From Dryocosmus kuriphilus (Eukaryota; Arthropoda; Insecta; Hymenoptera; Cynipidae), in contig CM076191.1 in assembly GCA_038277395.1 (NCBI GenBank), forward strand, positions 174,328,552-174,392,551: DNA of 64,000 nucleotides. The letters are read 5' to 3'. Both the position numbers and the translations under genes were made by a program. Positions 42,666 to 53,134 of the stretch are shown piece by piece (position 1 is the first letter of the stretch; each line of letters starts with the position of its first letter). The notes beneath the pieces were generated by a model that searched no databases, was not told the origin of the DNA, and saw only the letters and a program-made list of their open reading frames with translations.

Positions 42666-45084
42666 GGGTGGCTCAAAAATGCATTGGAAAAATTTTTTAA
42701 TGATAGAGACCGACGCACTCCCCTATTTTGTAAGGTTTCCGGAGAAAATAATTCCCTATTTTTCTTTTTTTTTTTCTTTTTTCTTTTGATTTTTAGTGCT
42801 ACCTCAAGGGCCCCGAAAAATACATGGGATTTTACATGGGGAAATGATGATTTTTAGAAAAATGAGGTGCAAATTTCTGGGTTTATAGTTAGCTTTCGGG
42901 ACATTATCAGAACTTTTTGGGGAGTCTTCAAAGAATAATTTCTGATAACTAACTTTAAATTTACCCCCCCCCCCCCCCCTCTTCCCCTTCCAGCAGAGCC
43001 CCAAAAATGCCTCGAAAAACAGAAATGGAGAATTTTGACCGAAATTGGCATAAAAGAGTTTTGTTTTTTCATTTTCGCACTATAACTTGTTGTTACTCGA
43101 TAAGAAAAATATTTTTTATCATTTGTCAACTAATTTTTAATTGTTTAAACAATTTATATTTGTTTAAATAATCTTTTTTTTCGTGACAGCACATTACGAG
43201 CCTATTTTTTGCGTTTAACCAGACACTAAGACATTTTCAAGGATACTTATTTATGTTTCAAATGGTTTTAAATTGTTTAAACAATTTATTATTATTTATT
43301 TTCAACTTCATCCAAAAAACAGGTACAGACCTCTAGTTTTTTTTAAATTTGCTCAACCTTGACGTTTGAAATTAAATATACACGAAAATCAGATGTCATG
43401 ATACTATTTTTGCAACAAATTTGTTTTTCTTTAAACAATTTTATATTATTTATTTGTAACTTTCTCAAAAAAACTGGTGGACAACTCTAGTTTCTTTTTT
43501 AATTTGCTCAACCTTGTCGCTTAAAATTAAATATTTACAAAAGTCTAATGTTATGCTATCATTATTGCAACAAATTTGTATTTGTTTAAACAAGTTTATG
43601 TTATTTATTTGTAACTTTCTCAAAATAACCGGTGGAGAACTCTAGTTTTTTTCTAATTTGCTCAACCTTGACGCTTAAAATTAAATGTTTACAAAAATCT
43701 AATGTTATGCTACCATTATTGCAACAAATTTGTATTTGTTTAAACAATTTTTGTTTGTTGTAACAATTTTTTCCCAAAGAAAGTGGTTGATATTTTGTAT
43801 TTTCCGTAAATAGTGCTGTAATTTTTAATTTTTTAAAGCAGATTTTTTTTCTGAGAACATTTTTTAATTGTTTAAACAAATACACATTTTTTGCAATAAT
43901 GGTAGTATAACATTAGATTTTTGTAAATATTTAATTTTAAGCGACAAGGTTGAGCAAATTAAAAAAAACTAGAGTTCACCACCAGTTTTTTTGAGAAAGT
44001 TACAAATAAATAACATAAACTTGTTTAAACAAAATATAAATTTTTTGCAATAATGGTAGCATAACATTAGATTTTTGTAAATATTTAATTTTAAGCGACA
44101 ATGTTGAGCTAATTAAAAAAGAACTAGAGTTCTCCACCGGTTTTTTTGAGAAAATTACAAATAAATAACATAAGCTTGTTTAAACAAAATCCAAATTTGT
44201 TGCAATAATGATAGCATAACATTAGATTTTTGTAAATATTTAATTTTAAACGACAAGGTTGAGCAAATTAAAAAAAAAAAACTAGAGTTCTCCACCGGCT
44301 TTTTTGAGAAAGTTACAAATAAATAGTATAAAATTGTTTAAACAAAAACGAATTTGGTGCAAAAATAGTATCAGCACATCTGATTTTCGTGTATATTTAA
44401 TTTCAGACGAGACGATTGAGCAAATTATAAAAAAACTAGAGTTCTGTACCTGTTTTTTGGAAAAAGTTGAAAATAAATAATAGTAAATTGTTTAAATAAT
44501 TTTAAACCACTTGAAACATAAATAAGTATCCTTGAAAATGGCTTAGTGTCTGGTTAAATGCAAAAAATGACCTCGTAATGTGCTGTCACGAAAAAAAGAT
44601 TATTTAAACAAATATACATTGTTTAAACAATTAAAAATTAGTTGATAAATGATAAAAGATATTTTTCTTATCGAGAAACAACAAGTTATAGTGCAAAAAT
44701 GGAAAAACAAAACTCTTTTATGCCAATTTCGGTCAAAATTCTCCATTTCTGTTTTTCGGGGCATTTTTGGGGCTTTTTTCTGGAGGGGGTAGGGGGTTGA
44801 AAAGTTAAAGTTGATTATCAGAAATTATTCCTTGAAGACTCCCCAAAAAGTTCTGATAATGTCCCGAAAGCTAACTATAAACCCAGAAATGTGCACCTCA
44901 TTTTTCTAAAAAAATCATCATTTTCCCATGTAAAATCCCATGTATTTTTCGGGGCCCTTGAGGCAGAACTAAAAATCAAAAAAAAAAAAAAAAAAAAAAA
45001 AAAAATAGGGAATTATTTTCTCCGGAAGCCTCACAAAATAGGGGGGTGCGTCGTCAAAAAAAAAAAAGTCATTTTGAGCCACCC
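42666..45084. mobile_element. 2.4-kb foldback element, TIR GGGTGGCTCAAAA
   Basis: Inverted arms of about 1.1-1.2 kb run from GGGTGGCTCAAAA (42,666) to about 43,760, and from about 43,866 to TTTTGAGCCACCC (45,084). They surround a ~105-bp unique loop. The element is flanked by TA on both sides (42,664-42,665; 45,085-45,086), compatible with a TA target duplication. Each arm contains three or four degenerate ~150-bp subunits marked by TTGTTTAAACAA, CTCAAAAAAACTGGTGGA and GCTCAACCTTG-CGCTTAAAATTAAAT. Long C and A tracts occur at matching positions (C run near 42,964-42,979; A run near 44,979-45,005). No transposase is present. Confidence 0.85.
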
Positions 45085-45681
45085 TAATATCACACATAGA
45101 AGGCCACATAAATTTAAATGCAAACATATGTGTTTTGAATTTTAAGACGAAATCGTATTAAAATGTTGTATTCAGAATGTCGCGATTTCCCGGACATTCA
45201 TCGCAATCCCATTTCTCAACGTCATGGGAGCGAGGCATGACACGAATGTTAGAGAAAAGTTTCTCGGACATCGGTGATTTACAAAAGTTGCTTGATGTAC
45301 ATTTACCTGTTTCTGCATTTACATCTGTATATGGAATACGGATGTAGGAAGCAGAAACCAGCAGCTTTTACCAACTTACGGCCAGCGATGGCCTCCCGGG
45401 AACGAAAACCCTCGATATAAATCGTCAAGGGGCTCTAATTCTCGTCGCAGTTTATACGTTATTGCATTTATCACGACGTACGTGCCTAGAGTTCAAGTCA
45501 GGAACGTACAAACCCGCGGACGCACATGCCTCATGTGAATGGTTTGTAGTACGTGAGAACATACTCGTACATTTTCTCTAGACTGGTTTATTCATTCTCT
45601 TATCATTTTACCAGATTTCAAGTTAAAATTTTTGTATCTTATTGTCCGTTCTAGGTTTCTTTGCAAACTAATGTTTATTTA
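45085..45681. other. Unassigned sequence
   Basis: Moderately AT-rich DNA between the foldback and the mariner. No gene or repeat is recognised. Confidence 0.3.
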
Positions 45682-46863
45682 CCAGGTGTATAAGCTTAAA
45701 TCCGCTGTTTTTTAGGCAAAAGAAAGTCTTTTTTTTGCAGAAAATAAAATAAACTTTATTCAAAGTATTTTCCCTCGCTTGCTATACATTATCCCCATCT
45801 CTCGGGCAATTTGTGTATACCACGCCAAAAAAAGTCTTTATCTTTCGATGCAAACCACTCGTCAAGCCAAGTTCCGACGTCTTCGTACGAATCGAAGTGT
45901 AGTTCAGCGAGCGCGTGACCCATCGACGAAAACAGGTGGTAATCAGAAGGGGCCAGGTCTGGTGAATAAGCGGGATGAGGTAGCACCTCCCAGTTGAGTG
46001 TTTTCAAGTAGTTTTGGACCATTTTTGACGTGTGCGATGGGGCGTTGTCGTGAAGAAAAATCAGCTTCTCATGTCTTTCTTCATAATCTGGCCTTTTTTC
46101 ACGCAAAGCACGGCGCAATTTGATTAGTTGTTGGTGGTAGCGGTGAGCATCGACAGTTTCACCAGGTTTTAATAGCTCATAGTAGACGACACCCTGCTGA
46201 TCCCACCAAACGCACAGCATCGTCTTGCGTCCAAAGCGATTAGGTCTTGAGAAAGAAGTTGATGGTTGTCCGGGATCGACCCACGATTTTCTTCGTTTCG
46301 GATTCTCAAAATAAATCCACTTTTCGTCTCCAGTCACCACACGATGCAGAAACGACTTTCTTTTGTGTCTAGCAAGCAAGATTTCACATGTGTTTTGGCG
46401 TCGCTCCATCTGCCTATCGTTCAGTTCATGGGGTACCCATTTTCCCATTTTTTGGATCTTTCCCATGGCATGTAAACGCATGGAAATGTCCGGTTGAGTA
46501 ACACCTAACTGTTCGGCAAACATCTTTTGTGTTTGTGTATCGTCCTCATCCAAAAGAGCCTGTAATTCATGGTCCTCAACTTTTTTGGGCCGATTTTCAC
46601 GCTTCTTGTCACTCAAGTCAAAATGACCGTCTTTGAACCGACGAAACCAGTCTCTGCAAGTTGTTTCCGATAAAGCACTGTCACCATAGGCCTCCACAAG
46701 CATTCGATGTGATTCGGCAGCCGATTTCTTCAAACTGAAGCAAAAAAGTAGAGCTTCCCGCAAATGCTCCTTTTCTGGCACAAAACTAGACATGATTACT
46801 CAAGGAAAAATTTATCTTCTTCTATAAAAAAACTGACTATGTGCACTGATTTATGTAGACCTG
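45682..46863 (-). mobile_element. mariner element, nearly intact
   Basis: A transposase gene of standard mariner length lies between related ends: CCAGGTGTATAAGCTTAAAT after a TA at 45,680-45,681, and on the other side (minus strand) CAGGTCTACATAAATCAGTG. The ends are similar only in part, so the right one is degraded or extends differently, and no TA follows it. The CCAGGTGTA end and protein sequence suggest the rosa-type mariners, but I hold that subfamily call loosely. Confidence 0.85.
45789..46793 (-). CDS. mariner transposase, one premature stop near the C-terminus
   Basis: The transposase catalyses cut-and-paste movement at TA sites. The 334-codon frame starts at ATG 46,793 (MSSFVPEKEHLREALLF). 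It has the helix-turn-helix DNA-binding part over about residues 1-115. The linker motif WVPHEL is near 119. The catalytic triad is Asp156 (VVTGDEKW), Asp249 (FLHDN) and Asp284 (YSPDLAPSDYHLF), spaced D,D34D. It stops at TAA (45,789-45,791) directly after LPERWG, but the same frame continues with CIASEGKYFE to a TAA at 45,756, giving the usual ~345-residue length. The premature stop therefore removes only about 11 residues. No other lesion is seen, so the copy is recent. Confidence 0.95.
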   Translation of the reverse strand: MSSFVPEKEHLREALLFCFSLKKSAAESHRMLVEAYGDSALSETTCRDWFRRFKDGHFDLSDKKRENRPKKVEDHELQALLDEDDTQTQKMFAEQLGVTQPDISMRLHAMGKIQKMGKWVPHELNDRQMERRQNTCEILLARHKRKSFLHRVVTGDEKWIYFENPKRRKSWVDPGQPSTSFSRPNRFGRKTMLCVWWDQQGVVYYELLKPGETVDAHRYHQQLIKLRRALREKRPDYEERHEKLIFLHDNAPSHTSKMVQNYLKTLNWEVLPHPAYSPDLAPSDYHLFSSMGHALAELHFDSYEDVGTWLDEWFASKDKDFFWRGIHKLPERWG

Positions 46864-48325
46864 TTTTCAAGTCCTCTTTCTCTTCGTCCCATACCCACAC
46901 CGTCTCATTCACCTGCAACACGTCTCTCCCAAACCAAACTCCATTTCCTCTTCTCCTCTCCTCCCAAGCCCTCTATCCTATTAACCATCTTTTCCTTCTC
47001 TCCCTCCATGTCATATCTTCATCAATTCTTTCTTTTCTTCCCCTAAGCACCTTCTTTTTCCTCATTACCTCTCTCCTCTCCACTTCACTTCCCAATTTGA
47101 CTACGTACATCCTCGCTTTTTCTCCTGTCTTGTTGCCCACCCCCTTTATCTCCTGCACTCTGACATTTGCCCCTATGTCCCTCAAAAGCTTCTCTACCTC
47201 CTTCTTTCCCGTTTCGCTTTCTACTTGCAATCCTTTTATAACGACATTTCTCCTTTCCTTTTCCCTTTCAAACCCCTCCTCTTCCTCGTCCTCTCTACCT
47301 ATTTCCTCACGATTCTCTTGGCGTTCACCTCTGCATTCTAAATTACGTACCCTCTCTTCTACCTGCCTTATTACCTTTCTTCCCTCTTCCTGCTTTTTTC
47401 TCTGTCCCTCCTCCATCCTCTCTAATTTTTGCCACACTTTTCCTTTCTCTTTCTTCCAGCACTTTTCCCATTTCTCCCATTCCTCTTTTATCTTTATGAC
47501 TATCCCCTCTGTTCCCCTCCCATGTTCCTTCTCTTGCGCTAGCCCTCTACTCACTACCTTCTCTAACCCTCGGAACATATTTTCCATTGTCTTGTCTAAT
47601 GCTTTATCCATGGCCTTGTTCGACTCTAACACCTTATCAATTGACTTACTAAACTCTGACCTCTCTGCGTCGCCCCCACTATCCCTACCTACCCGACTCG
47701 TCACTCCATTCATTGCACACTGGGTCTCAGTCTCTAATTCCCTTCTTCGGGCACGTATTGCCCTCTAGCGCTCTGTTTCCTTAGTCTCCTCGTAATCGGC
47801 CTGTTACCCAGTGGCCTGCTAATCTCCTAACTTACCCACTGGTTTCCCGCGCCACTTATTGACCTCTCGCTCCGCTCCCCACGCTCCCCTCACCTATTCT
47901 TTATCCTTCACACTATTTCCACACAAAAAGACAGTAGTAATTAACAATAATCAAACCTTACCTCACCATCCGTCTCCCCAGTCTCGTACAACTTCACTAC
48001 CCTACTCTCTGTCCACCACACTCACTAACTAACGTAACTAACTAACGTAACTAATTAACTAACTTCAAACCTAACCTCACTCTTCAGAATGCACCATTTT
48101 TCTCACTTTTTCCTTTCTTCCACCTTCCGCGACCCTTCCACTCATTCCTCCCACATACCCGCTGCCATAACTCTACTCACAACCCTTTTTTTCACCCCAC
48201 ACAACACTTATATTCACCTCCAAAGCCAAAACGATTGCCCAAATTCCTACACCCGTCCTATCACTATCAGCGCCGGAAACGGAAGCCTAAGTTTCTTTGC
48301 AATATTCTGCAAAACGCTACTTCAT
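46864..48325 (-). mobile_element. LINE 5' portion (5' UTR and ORF1), 3'-truncated at the mariner
   Basis: On the minus strand a purine-rich ~600-bp leader (48,325-47,714) precedes ORF1, whose coding similarity runs to about 46,866, exactly where the mariner end begins. LINE sequence does not resume beyond the mariner near 45,680, so the LINE is truncated there rather than simply split. The strong purine bias on the minus strand distinguishes it from its neighbours. Confidence 0.7.
46866..47713 (-). pseudogene. LINE ORF1 protein, interrupted by TAG
   Basis: The frame starts at ATG 47,713 (MNGVTSRVGRDSGGDAERSE). Residues ~15-150 are highly charged and predicted coiled coil. Residues ~160-240 (RRNVVIKGLQVE, VEKLLRDIGANVRVQEIKGV, ARMYVVKLGS, MRKKKVLRGRKERI) resemble the RRM-like nucleic-acid-binding domain of I/R1-type ORF1 proteins. 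An in-frame TAG at 46,973-46,975 follows KRWLIG. After it the same frame continues with family-like sequence (RGNGVWFGRDVLQVNETVWV, then WDEEKEDLK). The protein would bind element RNA. It is inactive by the stop and the truncation. Confidence 0.72.
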
Positions 48326-48687
48326 TGGTTCTGATTAAAAAATTTTAGTTAGGAATCATACATTCATTATTTGTGTACACAACCTTCTTTAAGAATTTTT
48401 AGTTTTTATCAAAATCAATCAAAAACCAAGTAGCAGTAGCAGAGCGTATGTCCATATACAGAATTTAAAAAAATTATAATTAGGAAAAATAAATTCAAAC
48501 TCTTTTGTTTACGTTTTGTTTATCTTAGGATTACATCCTACACTCCTTCGGCATAACAGACTTCACACACGGAGTGAAAGGAATTTAAAGAGGGAAGGAG
48601 AGAGAGAGCAAGTTGCACACCCTCGTTTACATATTTACACTCACTGCATGATTATTGTTACACATAAATACGTAATGTTTAAGTAGA
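48326..48687. other. Unassigned sequence
   Basis: AT-rich DNA with a short GA-rich patch near 48,590-48,615. No feature is recognised. Confidence 0.3.
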
Positions 48688-48885
48688 ATTTTTATGTATA
48701 TTTATTTGGCACTGAAGAGGATCCCTATCCGAGGTCGAAACGTTTGCCATAATTTACGAAAGCTTATAGGTATATTTTTTAAAATTTAGATCCTAATTGC
48801 CAAAAAAATTATCTTTTAAACAATTAATAATTCAGTCAATCAAAAAACGGTATCTTTCCATAAAGGAGTAAACATGTCACGAAAC
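48688..48885 (+). ncRNA. Hammerhead-like motif and PLE terminal sequence
   Basis: CTGAAGA at 48,712-48,718 is followed by one extra G, a GATC/GGTC stem, and GAAAC at 48,737-48,741; GTA lies upstream at 48,696. After CGTTT the sequence becomes GCCATAATTTACGAAAGCTT and then the ~135 bp shared with 14,666-14,855. This locus shows what precedes the shared sequence in an ordinary PLE end, and therefore what was replaced by U6 at 14.6 kb. Confidence 0.55.
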
Positions 48886-48969
48886 ATTAATCAGTATATA
48901 TATCAAAGATGCTGAAGGTTGTCGATCTACTAGTCAGGTTGAGAATATTTTTTATTTAAGCAATAATTA

Positions 48970-49014
48970 GCTTTCGCCTGAACATGTCGGGCCTCATCAG
49001 ATATTTGATTACAA
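48970..49014 (-). ncRNA. Hammerhead-like core in left PLE terminal repeat
   Basis: On the minus strand GTA, then CTGATGA (49,000-48,994), one extra G, GCC...GGC stem, and GAAAG (48,976-48,971). The closing base is G instead of C, which would weaken stem III. It pairs in sequence with the right-repeat copy at 50,453-50,498. Confidence 0.45.
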
Positions 49015-49415
49015 GATAAATGGAATGGGTGAATTCTATAAAACAAGGATACAATCATAAGAAATAAGAGTGCTATAGTAATCTAAGAGACATGGACTAA
49101 CCTAAAATTACTTACAGTTTCTTGTTAATATTTTATGAAGAGTTTAAAATTACATTAACTTTTGAATTGTTACTTGTTTCGGTAGCTTTAGATAATATAT
49201 TAACTTCACTCCTAGACATGTGGCAGCAATACTAGTATTATTAAAATAAAGTAGATTTGGACCACGCCTCATTAGTAAGAGCCACATGTCCAGGAGTGAG
49301 GTTAGGACAAAGTGAATAAATGCAATATTGGAGAAAACGACGCCATGATGGATTTAGAAGATCATATAAAAGTAGCGGTAGTTTTTAAAAACATTGACTT
49401 TCTTTATATTATTAA

Positions 49416-49904
49416 TTAAGTATTAACAACGAGGGTTCTATAAATTTCGCTAACAAAATCAGTGTCAGAACGTTTATTAACTGAGTTTTTGTGTCTCAGT
49501 ATTTGGAACATTTCTTTAAACGTGCGTTTTTTGTAGTTTGTTTCAGTACATAAAATTTTAGCATTTGCAAGCAAAATATTATGGTCAAATAAGTGTGAAT
49601 GAGAAACTAGTGCTGTAAATCTTGAATCCTTTTTGCAGTCGTTACGTTGTTCCCTGATTCTGTCTTTAAAATATCTACTTGTTTGTTCTATGTAAACCGA
49701 ACCACATTCACATGGAATGATATAAATAACATGTGCTTTTAATTCTAGAGGTACAGGATCTTTATTTTTTGAAAAGCATTTAAATGGGTCTTTTTCACAT
49801 CTGAAAACTATTTGAATGTCGTGTTCTAATATAAAATCGTGACAGTTCATTGACATAAGGTAAGACAATAAGTTTTTTAAATTCGATGTTCGGTTTATTG
49901 ACAA
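49416..49904 (-). CDS. PLE GIY-YIG endonuclease fragment
   Basis: A 162-codon open frame covers the end of the PLE protein. The linker (DIQIVFRCEKDPFKCFSKNKD) is followed by the GIY-YIG domain: HVIYIIPCECGSVYIEQTSR (Cys pair, and a YIEQT core in place of YIGQT), YFKDRIREQR, and a downstream Glu-containing helix (TFKEMFQILRHK). The Gly-to-Glu change in the core and the loss of the RT make activity unlikely. The apparent start is not natural, since the element is truncated. Confidence 0.78.
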   Translation of the reverse strand: MSINRTSNLKNLLSYLMSMNCHDFILEHDIQIVFRCEKDPFKCFSKNKDPVPLELKAHVIYIIPCECGSVYIEQTSRYFKDRIREQRNDCKKDSRFTALVSHSHLFDHNILLANAKILCTETNYKKRTFKEMFQILRHKNSVNKRSDTDFVSEIYRTLVVNT

Positions 49905-50452
49905 GAGTATTTGGTGTTACTGTTGTTATTATTATTAATAATGTTTAATCTTTTATAAATATACTTTTTGATGAAATTTAGAGGATAGTTGTTTTTTAAA
50001 AATGTGTCTTGAATGATTTTTAAGTTTTTTAATCTGAATTGGTTGTCTGAAAGTGTAACGGCTCTATCTACTAAATAATTCTAGAGGTACAGGATCTTTA
50101 TTTTTTGAAAAGCATTTAAATGGGTCTTTTTCATATCTGAAAACTATTTGAATGTCGTACTGTTTGAAAGTTCGGTTTACATCGGACAAAGAAGCAGATA
50201 TTTTAAAGACAGAATCAGGGAACACCTACTAATATTGCTGCCACATGTCCAGGAGTGGAGTCAATATATTATCTAAAGCTACCGAAACAAGTAGCAATTC
50301 AAAACTTAATGTAATTTTAAACTCTTCATAAAATATCACCAAAAAACTATAAGTCATTTTAGGTTAGTCAATGTCTCTTAGATTATTATTATAGCACTCT
50401 TATTTCTTATGATTATATCCTGGTTTTATAGAATTCACTCATTCCATTTATC

Positions 50453-50498
50453 TTGTAATCAAACATCTGATGAGGCCCGACGTGTTCAGGCGAAAGCT
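50453..50498 (+). ncRNA. Hammerhead-like core in right PLE terminal repeat
   Basis: TTGTA, then CTGATGA at 50,467-50,473, one extra G, a GCC/GGC stem around an ~11-nt loop, and GAAAG at 50,492-50,496. The layout equals the other PLE ends in this window. The last base of the GAAAC consensus is changed. Confidence 0.48.
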
Positions 50499-50629
50499 AA
50501 TTATTGTTTAAATAAGCAATATTCTCAACCTGACTAGTAGATCGACAAGCTGCAACATCTTTAATATATATTAAGTAACGCTAGTCTACACCAACAACAA
50601 CATCGTTATCAAATTATTAATCAGTATAT

Positions 50630-51276
50630 TTTCCTCGATGTTATGATGGATGATTCTCCACGCAGCGCAAATTTTAATATCCAAATTTTCGAAAAAAAAT
50701 TTTCACGATACAAGATAAAATGAAACATGTTCATTATGCTAAAGAGTCAAGAATTCCAAATCCGTAGCGGGTACCTACAGATAAAATAGCAATATTTTTT
50801 CCATTTTTTAAAACAATTTAGCCGAATTTTCAGCCTTTAAAAACGAGAGATTTGGAAGCATATTTTATGGAAATTTTCTTTGAAAAGTTTTCAGGGGTCA
50901 CTGGTAACATATTTCACTGTAAAATTATTAATTTGAAAATGGCGAATTCAAAATATCGAACAAAAATTGAACGGTGATATTTCCAAAATTAAAGAAAGAG
51001 TATGAAAGTTTTCTGAAATTTATGCAAATTTTCGAAAAATTCATTCAGAAGGAATTGAATTTATATATTTTCGCGCTTATTGTCAAATGGAAGGAGGTTA
51101 ATGTTTTCTAAAATACGAGACATTTAATAATTTCGTAAGAATTCTCGTATCTCAGAAAGCGCGTTAAGAACGAAGTATCATGTGGTCTGAATAAGCATGC
51201 CAATAATTGGCTATTTGCGTATGAAATTGTACAAGTAGGTGGGTACTGAATGGAAAGCGCAGGATAAGTTTCGCTG
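50630..51276. other. Unassigned AT-rich sequence
   Basis: No gene, RNA or repeat is recognised. Confidence 0.3.
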
Positions 51277-53134
51277 CACGGAGAAAAATGGATGGTCAGC
51301 CTGAACATCTACAGAGTCAGACTGACCATATTTGAGTTTTAACTATGGGACAGCCCCCTAGATGGTGTGGCGTACTATCCGCGGAGTGTCAAAATTTGAA
51401 GGTTAGGTTCACTATCTCAGAGCGTCAAGTTTACGATCCTGGGAGTGTGCACTCGATTATCTTAGAGTGTCAGCTTAAAAATCCAAGAATATTCAATTTG
51501 AATATAGAAAATGGTTAAAGTTATTATGTTCATATACTCAAAATGATTATCTCTGTTAGCCAAATTAACTATAGCTGATAATCAAAACTATATTTTATAA
51601 TTGAACCGACTATCTCGAGTAGTCAGATCTTTTTTTTTAATTATTAAAAAATTAATTTGACCACATACCAGAAACATCACGTGAGGTGGGTATATTTCCA
51701 GTTACATATATCTTGTGTTATTAAAAACCTATACTAGTTTCTTTAATAAAACATAATATGTAACTAGAAATACCGATATTACGTGATGTTTCTGGTATGT
51801 TGCTAAATTAATTAAGTTTTTAAGAATATGGAAAATATTAATTAATGGATTAAGTAAGTGAACTGAAACATTTTAATGCATAATATGTATATTTTATTTT
51901 TATACGCAACTAATAGCAAACATTTACCCGGCGTTCCCCGGGCAGTAGTAGAGGTTAACATATCTTTTCAATAAAGTTACACAAAATTAAACGAAACGAC
52001 AAAAATTTCATACATTTAACTTAAATAAATACGCTATACGTAATTTAATTATTCTTGCGCTCGTTCATTTGAAAACAATGAATATTATATATTATTAGAT
52101 CAAAATTTTATTCACAATAGAATTAAATCATTTCTACGAAATAACAAATTTTTACAAAAGTTACAGGGAATTTTTCATTCCTCTCGCACGTTCAAAATAC
52201 CAAAAAAAGCAGCCAAATTTTCCTCATTTTTTAAAAATATTTCAACCATAAAACAAAGTTAATTTGAAGTCACTGGCAGTTTAATTCATCCAAAAAATTT
52301 TACCTAAGAATATCTCGATGATCTGTCGGCTGCATTGCCAACTCTTAATGAGCTCTATACGTAACTATATACTGACGATGCCATTCCTGTAAAACAACGT
52401 TGAAGGACAATGAATCAAATTATAGATTAAATAATTTTTAAAATAATTGTAAGTGATGAGTAAAATAACCACAGTAACACAACTTTAAACATTGTATTAT
52501 TCTAACCCTAACCTCAAAACTGCCAGTCTCGAGAGGTCTCGAGGCTTCTACATTAGTTAAAATAGATACTTACCATTCAAAATCATAGCAAATCACGGGA
52601 AGTCACAGTAAATCACAGAGCTAGTTTTAAGTAACACACTTCGCAAAACGCGAACTTACAATAACACAGAGATACCCGAGGTAACCGCCTCGGCCGCGTC
52701 CGTTACTCAGTTGTGAAGTTTAGCGGGATTAAGATCTTTAAACCGGCGCGCGCATTATTTGACCATCTCACAGTGTCATTCTGATTATTCTTGATAGTGA
52801 GTTTGGCCCTCTCGAATGGTAAAAATGACTGAAAACAAGATATTTAACTAAAGCATCCCAGAGTTTCGATTCGATCATCCCTGATAGTAAGTTTGACACT
52901 CTCGGATGGTCAAAGGGAGTGAAAACAGGGTATTTAACTTGGCCATACTAGAGTGTCGATTTGATAATCTCTGACAATAAGGCTGATTATCTGCGGGTTG
53001 TTAAGCTGAACATAAAATGAGAGTCTTTTTTACTATGGAGAAAAAATTATGGATTGTACATGATACTGTCTGGAAGGTCAAACTGACCATTTAAATTTTG
53101 ACACTCAAAGTTTGGCTATCTATTTTTCTCCGTG
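51277..53134. mobile_element. TIR element (CACGGAGAAAAAT ends) that seeds the satellite
   Basis: CACGGAGAAAAAT at 51,277-51,289 and ATTTTTCTCCGTG at 53,122-53,134 form the terminal inverted repeat of a 1.86-kb element. Just inside, TGGTCAGCCTGAAC and GGTCAAACTGACCAT are related. Much of the interior is degenerate short repeats around ATCTCAGAGTGTCA-type words. A separate hairpin lies at 51,663-51,808. No transposase is present. The last ~390 bp (52,748-53,134) is the A part of the tandem array that follows. Confidence 0.65.
51663..51808. repeat. Hairpin with ~60-nt arms inside the TIR element
   Basis: CATACCAGAAACATCACGTG at the left and ACGTGATGTTTCTGGTATGT at the right are inverted copies, continuing inward with TATTTCCAGTTACATAT and its complement, around a ~20-nt centre. 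It may be a nested MITE. Confidence 0.65.

Larger units (their letters stand above)
48886..50629. mobile_element. Palindromic Penelope-like element with 14-bp target-site duplication
   Basis: ATTAATCAGTATAT occurs exactly at 48,886-48,899 and 50,616-50,629, bounding a 1,716-bp insert. Its ends are ~320-bp inverted repeats (about 48,905-49,235 and 50,226-50,590). They are PLE terminal repeats, each with a CTGATGA...GAAAG core. Between them lies a minus-strand GIY-YIG coding fragment (49,416-49,904), then PLE sequence. Near 50,080-50,240 a second minus-strand piece (50,080-50,158) changes abruptly to plus-strand GIY-YIG sequence (SVYIGQ-like, YFKDRIREH). The element is thus folded back on itself, with the switch point near 50,158. 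Confidence 0.85.

Noticed and set aside
46764..47768. 334-codon + strand frame opposite LINE ORF1
   Set aside because: It is the antisense shadow of the purine-rich LINE ORF1, giving a Ser/Leu/Phe-rich sequence without domains.
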